Source of the DNA: Eutreptiella sp. 'Long Island Sound 2002' | Taxonomy: Eukaryota; Euglenozoa; Euglenophyceae; Eutreptiales; Eutreptiaceae | Assembly: GCA_964036045.1 (NCBI GenBank) | Contig: OZ038380.1 | Coordinates: forward strand, 120,003,199-120,067,198 | DNA length: 64,000 nt | Direction: 5' to 3' | Shown: one piece after another, positions 10,637 to 20,119 of the stretch | How the letters are laid out: the number at the start of each line of letters is the position of its first letter | Position numbering within the stretch: position 1 is the stretch's first letter | The notes under the pieces: model-generated | The model's input: the letters and a program-made list of their open reading frames with translations, nothing else | The model's database searches: none | Told to the model about the DNA's origin: nothing | Translations under genes and position numbers: made by a program

Positions 10637-11478
10637 CCAGCCAGGAGCAGCAGGGTACAAGCGGAGCGCGCACACAAACACACATACAACCCAACACCCC
10701 AGCCAGGAGTGGTGGGGCGCAGCCAAGCCCTGAGCCCAAGCACACACACCCACACCGCACACCCCAGCCAGGAGTGGCGGGGTACAAGCGGAGCGGGCAC
10801 ACAAACACTCACACACCCCAACACCCCAGCCAGCAGTGGCAGGGCGCAGCCGGCACCCGAGCCCAAACACACACACCCACACCGCACACCCCAGCCACGA
10901 GTTGCGAGGCGCAGCCAAAACCGGAGCTCAAGCACACACACCCACACCGCACAGCCCAGCCAGGAGTGGCGGGTTACAAGCGGAGAGCGCACCCAAACAC
11001 ACACACACACCAACACCCCAGCCAGGAGTGGCGGGGCGCAGCCAAAACCTGAGCCCAAGCACACAACTCCACACCACACACCTCAGCAAGGAGTGGCGGG
11101 TTAAAAGCGGAGCACGCACACAAACAGACACACACTCCAACACCCCCGCCAGGAATGGTGGGGCGCAGCCGAACCCCAAGCCCAAGCAAACACACCCGCA
11201 CCGCACGCCCCGGCCAGGAGTGGCAGGGACCAAGCGGAGGGAGCACACAGACACACACACACCCCAACACCCCAGCCACGAGTGGCGGGGCGCAGCCGAA
11301 TTCAAAGTTCAAACACACACACCCACGCCGCACACGCAAACCAGTAGTTGCGGGCTACAAGCTGAGCGCGTACACAAAAACCCACACACACCCCAAAACC
11401 CTAGCCAGGAGTGGCGGGGCGCAGCCGCAACCCGAGACCAAGCACACCACCCACACCGCACACCCCGGCCAGGAGTCG
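10637..11478 (+). repeat. dimeric ~127-bp satellite, right arm
   Basis: About 14 half-units, each with CCCCAGCCAGGAGTGGCGGG at intervals of about 59-68 bp, alternate between a GTACAAGCGGAGCG type and a GCGCAGCC...CCCGAGCCC type. Opposite orientation to 8985-9785. Confidence 0.88.
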
Positions 11479-12840
11479 TGGGTGGCAACTTTTGAGGAAT
11501 GCCCCATCAAAGGGACATCATACACGGTACATTACACTGTTTCTCAAGGGTACCTACAGTGTGATAGGCTTCTATGAACTGAGGAGAATGTTCTTGGTAG
11601 GTTTAATGCATTTTCTGAGTCAATTTTGAGAATATTTGAGCCTTTTTCCTTGGTCCTACTAGCTTGATCAACTAGTACTCCAGGCGGGAGTAAGAAAAAG
11701 TCACTGCCATGTCCTCCTTTTGGGGGCCTGATCCAGGCCAAGCCCCCCTTAAAACCCTTTTGTTGTGGCTAAGAATAACTTAAGTATTTTTATCACTCTT
11801 TTGAAGCTTTAAGTACACTTTCTCAAAGTAACTAGGGTTATAACCGTAGCCCCCCATGAAGTTCGGCCCTACCACTCAACTGAGCGGAGGTATCTTCCCT
11901 CATGGAGGATATACAGAAAGAGAATAAGCATTTCATGCCTTAGGCCTTGGAGGTTAGGCCTAGTGGTTTCCCACCCCAAGACCCCTATACTCAATTGTTT
12001 CTACCACTTATTATGGTTCTACTTTTTGACTGTTTCTTAATTCAGTTGCTTGGCCAATTCATAATCTGTGTCTTACCTAACTCCTATGCCCCACATTCCT
12101 AACCAGCACCATTTCACCCAGAAGAGTGCATATGAAGTGCTTGATGCTAACCTGGAGACTAGAGTCAGGCCAGTTTTCACATAAAATCTTTTGTTTTATC
12201 CATTTGTGATTGAATCGTTGTATTTATACCTGCTTTGTCCATCTGCAGCCCTTCTGTGTTACACTGGATTTCAAACTATTCTTTGGTTGGATCCAGATCC
12301 TGTTCTTGCTCTAGTTGCTGCTTTGGCTTTGGGATTTCCACATCAAAATCCTGCAGCATTTCATCAAAATATCTAGGGCACTAATCAAGGACATCTTTCT
12401 GGCAGAACATCTGGTGCCTTCCGATGCCATACTCCCGCACGCCATCCTCGACGCTTAGTACTCTCACCCCCCTGTACACTGCTCACTTATTGTCCGTCCT
12501 GACCTTCCAGCCTTTCGTCACCACCACTTCGTGACACCATGCCCTGTCCCTCTACGCCCTGCTCTGCCCCAGGTACGGCTGCACCAGAACCAGGTACCAT
12601 ACCCTGTCTGCTGGCAACCCCTGGACCGTCAGTCTGATCCTCCTCGCACCTTCTGCACACTTGTGGACCATGACAACTATGGGTGCCTCCTCGTGGGGCC
12701 TCCCCGCGTCCATCATCTGGGATCTCACCGCCACTCCATCATTCTCCTCCTGCAGTCCTCGCACTCTGCCCGCCTGACAGTTTGGACTGAATAAAGGAAA
12801 ATGAAGAAAAAGACGCATTAAAAAGAAAAAAAAACGCAGA
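11479..12840. other. single-copy-looking sequence, possible A-tailed retroposon end
   Basis: The composition is ordinary compared with the surrounding minisatellites. No protein domain was found. It ends in an AATAAA hexamer near 12790 followed by an A-rich run (12795-12837), which could be a polyadenylated 3' end on the plus strand. I could not identify a family or a target duplication. Confidence 0.35.
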
Positions 12841-13570
12841 AATTGTTCCTTTCGGACCTCAAATTCCCCCCATGAATATTTGCGCAACTGTTTGGTGAGG
12901 TCAGCGGAAAATACATACAGCCCGCAAAAGGAACAATGAGAAGCCTAAACAAGACAGAGTGAACTCCGTGCGTGCCCCAAACACCGGCAAAGTGCGTGCT
13001 GTAGCGATAGAACAAGGTAAATGAATGAACACCAAGAAGAAGAAGAAGAGCGCAAGCAAACACGTATGTTACGTCGCGGCGAGGTATGAAGCCGCCGCAC
13101 CAATGCATGCACGTGAACGAAGAAGTACAACTACGAGGCCATCACAGAGAATGCAACACATGAGAGTGCTGAGTGAACAAGGGGGGCAAGGTGCACACAC
13201 AAATCAAGAGACCAAACATAACGAAATAAACGCGCTTGCTCTTGGGAGCCGACAAAACCAACTAGTCCCAGCGAAGGATAACGAGAGATGAAGCAAGCCA
13301 AAATATATGAGAAGCGCTTACTCTTGTGCGCCGTCAAAAGTAAAGAGTACGGGCACAGGACCCCGGGAAACAAGCGCCATACGCAAATATGGCGCCGGCA
13401 TACATGCATTCACACGCTATCTGTTGTCCACGAAAAAAATGATCAACGTCACAGAGAAGAGGAACAAGGCGGCAACCAACCCGAATACACCAACGGCCAC
13501 ACAGTTGAACTTTAAGGCACTGCCACAATATCCCAGAGCACGACACACCAACCAACGGGCAGAAGGGGTT
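12841..13570. other. unrecognised intergenic sequence
   Basis: No periodicity, no domain and only short ORFs. Confidence 0.4.
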
Positions 13571-13638
13571 TGCATTGCAGGAGTGCCACTGCCCACTGCC
13601 CCCAGGCAATGAGGCAGTGCATTGCAGGAGTTGCACTG
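13571..13638 (+). repeat. 47-bp repeat, about 1.4 copies (minimal array)
   Basis: TGCATTGCAG begins at 13571 and again at 13618, 47 bp apart, with the CACTGCC/GGCAGTG core between them. It is the same unit as the large 24.5-35.2 kb array. It is followed by the same flank, GCACTGGTCCGGCTAT, found at 35348-35363. Confidence 0.92.
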
Positions 13639-14940
13639 GTCCGGCTATACAACAGCACACTTACACACAGCGCGCACGCCACAAACACAGCCACGCCCGT
13701 CTACCTGTACCACATCCCTGCCATTGCCATCTGGTGACAGCGCCTTTGGCACAACATACCAACCGACAATGTGACCTAAAACCACGCGCTACGACGCAAC
13801 AGCACAACACACAAAACGGCAACGCACCATACCAACACCACATGACTCGACGCAACACACCACAAGACCACACCACACGAAACACGCGAACGCAACACCA
13901 CACAAACCAACAAAACACAACGCACCACAACATAACACAACATAACATGACACGACACCACAGAATACACCACTACACAACTCAACGCAGCAAAGGCGCA
14001 CATAACACAACGCGGAGTAACAAGACACAACACACCGCAAAGCGGGACCAAATAACAAAACGACCAAACACACAACACCCAACGTACCACGACAAGACAC
14101 GACACAACACAGCACAGTACCCAGCAACACAACGCAACAAAACGCAACAAAACACAAGACACAACAACACGGCATGTCACACCGCACCACGACGCGCAAC
14201 ACCTCACACGACACACGAGCGCGACACAACGTATAACAACATAACACAACACAACACAACACCACACGACGCAGCAAGGTGCGACAACACGCAACGCACC
14301 GTAACACAACACCACACAACGTGCCGCAACATAGCACGACACAACACAACATGACACATCACCACGTACCACAACAACACACAACATGACACAACGTGAC
14401 GCCCCACAACACAATGCAGCACCACACAACACGACATAACACAGCACACCACATCAGGGCACACCACGTTGCAACATACAACACGGCGCTAAACAACACA
14501 GCAAGGCGCAAAACACTGCCACACACCCCCGCACCACACCACGACATGACAAAACACAACATACCACTCCAAACTGCGCCAAGGCGCATAGCAGCAGGAC
14601 CACACTGAATGCCACGAAAGAAACCACTACACAAAACAACACGATACAACAAGACACATAACAACACAACAGAACAGAACGCAACACCACACAACGCAAC
14701 ACAACACACTACAACACACTACAACGCAAGGGAACGCAACACCATACCACACAACACAGCACAGCGAGACAACGGAGCACAAGATGTGACGCAACACCAC
14801 ACAACACGACACCACACACCGCCATGTAACGCAACGCACCGCACAACGCAACACCACGCAACGCACGACATAAAGACAGAACGCGAAGCACCAAATGATA
14901 CGACGACACAGCACAACACAACACGGCACCCTGAGTACTC
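13639..14940 (+). repeat. conserved flank plus A/C-rich tract downstream of the 47-bp repeat
   Basis: The first ~140 bp (13632-13775) are homologous to 35350-35485, sharing GGTCCGGCTAT, CACTTACACACAGCGCGCAC and a TTTGGCACAACA-like end. The rest is built from ACAAC/ACACAAC words with almost no T on the plus strand. All ORFs, for example 259 codons (+) and 223 codons (-), are low-complexity artefacts. Confidence 0.75.
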
Positions 14941-16441
14941 CCCAGCTCTAGGCACGGGCTGGGTGCCGGGTGCAAAGCCCCAGACGACAGGGCCCGGGCA
15001 CTGCCAATAGGCAGTGTACTAACAGTGTCGGGTGCGCGCACGTCCCAGTGCCCAGCGCCATCCCGAGGGACCCCGCGGCCCCTAGTACGGGCCGCCTCGG
15101 CCCTGGGAACGGTCAGGGACCCCCACTAGAGGACAGCTGACCTAGCCTCCCCCTCCTCTCTTCCCCCTGCACGCCCGCCCACGCACCGCGCCCACACGGA
15201 AGCCCAGACACGCCCCCCCCCCCGCGCTTCTCCCCCAGCCCCCCAACAGCCGCCCCTACTCGCGCCCCGTTGGCCCCTCCCCCCTGCGCTGCCTCCTCTC
15301 CTTGCACCCTGCTGCCTCACCTATCCTAAAACCCTCCCTGACCCTACTCCTCTTGCAGGCTGGCAGCGCCCATGCGGCGCGCCCCAAGGGCCCGGCATCG
15401 GCGGCCGGCCGCTTGAGGGTATCTTCAGTGGCGCTGCAGGGCCAACAGGGGTATGATGGGTGTGCGATTGCGTGCGAGTTTTTGAGAGACTACGGGACCC
15501 CCACGGGACGGCCTGCGTCGGGGCTGGTGATTTCCTGTTTTTGTTCTGTTTGCTCCTGTTCTTTCCTCCCTGTTATTTGCCGGACTGCCTTTAGGGGTGC
15601 ATAGCCTCATGCAGGAGCCTTCGGGCCTGTTATCTGCTTCCTTTCGGGTTTTTGCTTTATTTGTTGTAGGCAGAGCGAGAAGAGCGGCACCTCAGCGCCA
15701 GGAGTGCCTGTGGCCTCAGACATGCGCAGGGGGCCTCAACTATGACCCCCTGCCCTGCGATTAGAAGCCTGAGGGGCCGTCCAGAGAGCGGCTGCCAGCA
15801 TAGTGCCGGAAGGGCAGCCTGGCCCCGCTGGTGGAGCAGTTCGAGGCCACGCTGCCCTTATACGCTCCAGGCCCAACGACCGCAGTTTTTGAATTGTAAG
15901 TGGATCGGAAAGTGGATTCTGGATTTGAGGAATGGTGGGATTTATTTGACTGTCAAGTTACTCATGGAGCCATCCCTGTCCCCGTCCGGCTGGACGGCCC
16001 AGTATCGGTATCTGACATCCTTTGAGGTACGGTATAAGGTCCTCCGGCCACCGGCCCGGCGCCAACAACAGCAAGGGCGTCCGGGAGGGGTAACAGGTAA
16101 ATAATGCTTAACCGGGTAAATTGCCGTCTCCGGGTGCCAGCTTAGTGCGCAGCCCCCAGAGCCGAACCCGACCGGCCGTACTGAGGCGAGCCCAGAAATG
16201 GGTATGGCAGGCCAGACTTTAAGTGCTGGTAGCCACGAGTCAGTACACTCCGTGGGATAATAAGGCCTACGGGGGCCCCAAATACTGTTACGTTCGGGAG
16301 TTAAGCCCCGTCGGTATTTAGGGTGGTTCGTGGTTAAGAGGACTCACGTTGAGTCCCTGATACTGCTACCCCGGAGTTATGACCCGCGTCACTGCTGCCC
16401 TACTTCCTTGCTGCCTAGCGTAATGAGACTAGGGGTAAGGG
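14941..16441. other. unrecognised sequence between A/C tract and 94-bp array
   Basis: It contains a pyrimidine-rich patch (about 15140-15350) and a short G/C-rich ORF. No domain or tandem repeat was seen. Confidence 0.4.
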
Positions 16442-16730
16442 GCCTTGAAGGAAGGTGGCTCCCCACGGGTCCTGCTGGAGGCTCCGAACACCCCCTGGGC
16501 AGGACTTCCCGTGCCCTCCAGGCTGGTGCGCCCCGTTCACTGTAGACGGTGGCCCCCCCATCCGCCTTGCAGGAGGCTCCGAACACCCCCTGGGCGGGAC
16601 TCCCTGTGCCCCCCGGGTCGGTGCGCCCGGTTCTCTGAAAGACATGGCACCCCCTCGACCTGGCAGAAGGCTCCGAGCACCCCCTGGGCAGGACTCCCCG
16701 TCCCCCCCAGGTCGGTGCGCCCAGTTCTCT
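16442..16730 (+). repeat. 94-bp tandem array, left remnant (3 units)
   Basis: GGCTCCGAACACCCCCTGGG recurs with GCTCCG at 16481, 16575 and 16669 (94-bp steps), together with GGTGCGCCCGGTTCTCTGAA. The array stops in mid-unit at TTCTCT, where the DNA transposon is inserted, and resumes at 23643 in register. Confidence 0.93.
16726..16730 (+). repeat. target-site duplication, left (TCTCT)
   Basis: TCTCT precedes the left inverted repeat and is repeated at 23638-23642 after the right one. The uninterrupted array unit has GTTCTCTGA, so excising element plus one TCTCT restores it. Confidence 0.9.
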
Positions 16731-16752
16731 CTTAGCCCACGCAAACCGCACC
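16731..16752 (+). repeat. left terminal inverted repeat, 22 bp
   Basis: It pairs with 23616-23637 at 21 of 22 positions; the mismatch is at position 17 (C versus T in the same orientation). Looser similarity continues for about 90 bp. Confidence 0.92.
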
Positions 16753-16926
16753 TTGTTTTGCGCGCCGAATGCACAGAAAAGGACCGGTTCGCAACAGGGC
16801 AAAAAAACTATTTTTTTGGATGTTTGATGAACGTGATTTTAGACGTAGTGAAAAAAATTGCATTCTTAGTTTTGTGCAACTCCGTGTTCCCCAATGTGAC
16901 GTTCTTTACATTTCTCTGGCGTTCTG

Positions 16927-16948
16927 AGTGCGCGGGGCCTCGCGCACT
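16927..16948. repeat. palindrome copy 1
   Basis: Half-site AGTGCGCGGGG followed by CCTCGCGCACT; one mismatch from perfect symmetry. Not assigned to an intron. Confidence 0.9.
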
Positions 16949-17150
16949 CAAGATATTCAAAGTTGAGTTTATCACGAAACCTAAAAACCTGTAAGGACTG
17001 GCGTTTGCGGAAATACGCAGCTCCCACATGGTATTAAAAGTATGATAGTGTTGCCCAAGGAGCATTGGAAGTGTATGACTGTCAGACTTCCCATGTTAGG
17101 GGATACACATGTACTGTAAAGTGAGAGTAAAATACAAATTGAGGCATCCG

Positions 17151-17174
17151 GAGTGCGCGAGGCCTCGCGCACTC
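17151..17174. repeat. palindrome copy 2 (perfect, 24 bp)
   Basis: GAGTGCGCGAGG followed by its exact reverse complement. A TTTGCAG acceptor-like site lies about 35 bp downstream. Confidence 0.92.
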
Positions 17175-17337
17175 AGGTCACGTTATGCATTGAATTTGCA
17201 GAATTGAAATAACGCGTACAATTGTAGGTACAGTACCAGACGGACAAACACATTTGACTTTTTCAGGTGTATGTGTGTGTAGACACCATGTTGGTCAGAT
17301 ATAACGAGGTATAGAACATTGTCCCACGGAAACAATC

Positions 17338-17359
17338 AGTGCGCGAGGCCTCGCGCACT
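17338..17359. repeat. palindrome copy 3 (perfect, 22 bp)
   Basis: AGTGCGCGAGG followed by its exact reverse complement, upstream of the first coding region. Confidence 0.92.
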
Positions 17360-17824
17360 TAAACGACAGAGAAAAATGAAAAAGCAGACAGGTCACGCTA
17401 CGCCGGTATTTACATTCCCTTTCACAGCTACCACCTGTGACAGTCGGTTATACATTGGTAACATTCGTCATATTTTTCACGGGATCAGGGAAATAATTTG
17501 CTTTTTTCGAACAGCCACTCAATGGCAGACGTGTCCAGTTCTAATAGCGGCCGTAGCCTTCGCTGCCCGATAGATATGGTTTTTTTTTCAACTGGGTTTA
17601 AAGACGGAAACAGAATAAAAAGATTGTGGTTGCAAAAACGGTTTTCGATTACTGGGAACAGAGCGCACGCAGACACCAAATACAATCTGCGGCGGCAGCA
17701 CGCACACCAGAAATGACGACAGGAAAAGGCCAGATGTTTTTAAACACGCTTTTTTTAAAGATCGCTGTGCGAAACGATAACCAAAATATGTGCGGAAATC
17801 TAATTCCACAGAGAAAGACGCAAA

Positions 17825-18157
17825 ATGCCACTTCGAGCCAGAAAATCCGTAACGCATCGAATCATAGCACAAGTAAGCAAAGGAGCAGCAGCACTATGAG
17901 AGGCATGCGCGGCAGAACCAGCATACCAGACAGCAGACGACCCATGGAAAGGAGTGAAACGAAACGACCTGGCGGCGCAACTGGTTTTAACATTTGCACA
18001 GCGACTCAGGTTCAACAAAAGAACGCGCCACAGTTTTTTTTTTCCCACGGCGTTGGCCGCCACCCAACGCGCCAGTGTTTACCAGCAGCTAAAAGGCAGG
18101 AAGACAAGCGCTGGGTGCGCATTTTGCGACAGGAGGGCTGGAACCTGTGCCTGTTGA
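17825..18157 (+). pseudogene. transposon gene 1, N-terminal fragment
   Basis: From the ATG at 17825 the frame reads MPLRARKSVTHRIIAQVSKG. It hits one TGA (17897-17899), then continues with protein-like sequence (RNDLAAQLVLTFAQRLRFNK) to a Cys cluster (CAFCDRRAGTCAC) and a second TGA at 18155-18157. The placement of Cys residues suggests a small zinc-binding site, but I do not recognise the family. Whether it joins the 18318-19471 frame by splicing is unresolved; no clean GT-AG pair was found between them. It is either a separate small gene or the 5' exon of the transposase-position gene. Confidence 0.4.
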
Positions 18158-18317
18158 TGCGTCAACGGGCAGTACCAAACAGGAAAAAACCAGAAAAAAA
18201 ACAGGGTACCTAACGCAAACAGAAGGACGAACAAAAGTACGACTTGGGCAAGCAGACACTGCCGCAGATACAGTGGACTAACAGGCAGCAGCAGCACTTA
18301 AAGCAACATGGTCACTG

Positions 18318-19471
18318 GTGCTTTCGTCGTGTTGCGTGCTGTGGATAGACAACTGGTACCGGGCACAATACACGGCACACCCAGACGAAAGTGACCGGTC
18401 ACCAAACTGTACTGCAATGGCAGTACTTCAACTAAAGCAGAGCCCCACGTATTGCGCAGGACATCCAGCCATTGAGGACCCGGCAGCACGGATAACGACA
18501 GTCGCAAGGGGTCTGCAACAGCGTGAACGAAGAATCCCCCAGACTTTGCGTGACATGGGGTATGCAGATGGGTGTGCACCAGACACCGGAAACGTGAGAG
18601 CACCGTTGGATGTGAGGAGGGATGCAAGGACTGTGCAGGCACCGGTGTGGCGCCCGTTTGCCCTGTCAAAACAAAAGCTAACTGGTGGTGTTGGTCTGTT
18701 AAACTTGTTACACTTTGCAAAGGACGTAGCCCAACAGACAAACAGAGTTTTACCGCTGTTGGTTGAGGAAAACATACGCTACAGGATACTAAAGTTGTTG
18801 TACGGTGCAAAGAACCAACGATGGAACATGCGTGCGTACCTGCGTTACGTGCCTGTAGTTTACGGTGTCTGGCATGCCTACAAGTTCGTTGTTACTCATA
18901 TTTTTGGGGTGTTCTGGCCTATTCTAACCTATCTACGGAGAGGTCTGCTACGACCTGGTTCCACCATACTATACTATTATACCCCAAACTGATAGTTCAC
19001 GAAAAAACTATTGCTGCGCTGATGCTTGCGACACCCCGAATATTACGCCCGTATCGGCGCAAGGCACAAGCTGCAACCGCGATCAGCGGTTGTGACGCTG
19101 CGCATGCCAACAGGGCAGCAGTGGCAAACGCAGTTCTGCATTTGTTGTCCGAATGGTGCCCGTTGTTGTTGTACTTGGGCCACGTGGTATGGGAATGCAA
19201 CTGGTCAGGGGAAAACAACGGTACAGGGTCACGAGCTCAGGAGGTGTTGCAGTTGAGTTTGTGTCTGTTGAGGAGGCTGCGTCGAGGACCGTGTGACACT
19301 GTACTGAAGTACGAACGCACGATCATGTGCACATTGTTGTACAACAGCAAGTGGCACCACGACCTGCCCGGTCAGGCACACTCAGAGGAGTTTGGAGAAG
19401 GGATGTTGAGCAAGTTGGTGCGGGACAAGGCGAGAAACACGCGTTCTGTTACTGTTGAGGAGGTGGAGTAG
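18318..19471 (+). pseudogene. transposon gene 1, main body; transposase candidate by position
   Basis: Frame 0 runs from 18318 to about 18942 and frame 2 from 18996 to a TAG at 19471. They can be joined by a 53-bp GT-AG intron (18943-18995, phase 1), giving about 366 codons. Recognisable blocks are KQKLTGGVGLLNLLHFAKDV, RYVPVVYGVWHAYKFVVTHI and CDTVLKYERTIMCTLLYNSK. The GVWHAYK segment inside a hydrophobic helix resembles the His-containing blocks of several eukaryotic transposases, but I cannot assign a catalytic triad or a superfamily. The 5' boundary is not established; the ATG at 18318 may be fortuitous. The proposed intron lacks the palindrome found in all three introns of gene 2. Its location inside a TIR element makes transposase the best guess. 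Confidence 0.45.
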
Positions 19472-19501
19472 CATTAGTTGTTACTAAAGGTTGGTCCTGG
19501 T

Positions 19502-19866
19502 GGCAAACACGTGGGGGTGCAGAACGTTCCCAAGAACCTGGTACATAGGATGCGATGACGACTGACAAGATATTTGACGAGAGAGCGGATTTGCACGGCC
19601 TATGTGGAATGGAAGTGGGACAGAGTAAGCACCGTTGCAACTTCGTGGCCGCGGAGGTTACCAAGATTTCCACCCTCACCTACACAACCTCTTGGTCACG
19701 ATCACTACCGGCTACTTGGTCACAGCGTACTAGATGCCCTCATTAACCAGAAAAACAATCGCACCAACAAACTGAAACAGAAATTGGATGCTGTTGTGGG
19801 GCGGAGAACAGATATGGATGCCGACAGACAGGAAGCAGCAACACGCAACGTGCGGCAACGCTTGCG
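19502..19866 (+). pseudogene. short coding remnant downstream of gene 1
   Basis: Frame 2, the frame of the preceding exon, continues with protein-like sequence (GGKHVGVQNVPKNLVHRMR, then after a TGA, RTDMDADRQEAATRNVRQRL). It ends at a good donor, GTAAGT, at 19867. This may be the last exon of gene 1, with the stops at 19469 and 19556 being mutations or unresolved introns. No family was recognised. Confidence 0.3.
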
Positions 19867-19881
19867 GTAAGTGACGCCCGC

Positions 19882-19903
19882 AGTGCGCAAGGCCTCGCGC
19901 ACT
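19882..19903. repeat. palindrome copy 4
   Basis: AGTGCGCAAGG followed by CCTCGCGCACT; one mismatch. It lies 15 bp after a GTAAGT donor. Confidence 0.9.
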
Positions 19904-19938
19904 AAACGTTACGAAAAACAGGTATGCAATGCGATATG

Positions 19939-19960
19939 AGTGCGCAAGGCCTCACGCACT
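19939..19960. repeat. palindrome copy 5
   Basis: AGTGCGCAAGG followed by CCTCACGCACT; two mismatches. Confidence 0.85.
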
Positions 19961-20119
19961 GAGTAGTTCGCTAAGTGCCGTAGATTAAGTCACAACAAGG
20001 ACAGTTGTGGAACAGATTTGCGGAAACGACCTGCAAAATACCGTTTCGACTGTTTTCAGAATTCAAATGACCGTGTGTCATGTCATGCAATTTGCCTTTT
20101 TTAGGTATTGTTTGGCATC

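Larger units (their letters stand above)
16753..17824 (+). other. left end of transposon, untranslated or undeciphered
   Basis: A/T-richer sequence with three palindrome copies and several possible splice sites, for example a pyrimidine-poor TTTGCAG after the second palindrome. No ORF is convincing. It could hold promoter and 5' UTR introns of the first gene. Confidence 0.45.
19867..20104 (+). other. candidate intron or intergenic gap with two palindromes
   Basis: It starts GTAAGT and ends in a pyrimidine run plus TTTTTTAG at 20104. Joining the flanks does not keep the gene 2 frame; it reads to a TGA that overlaps the ATG of gene 2. It may therefore be a leader intron or simply the gap between genes. 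Confidence 0.4.
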
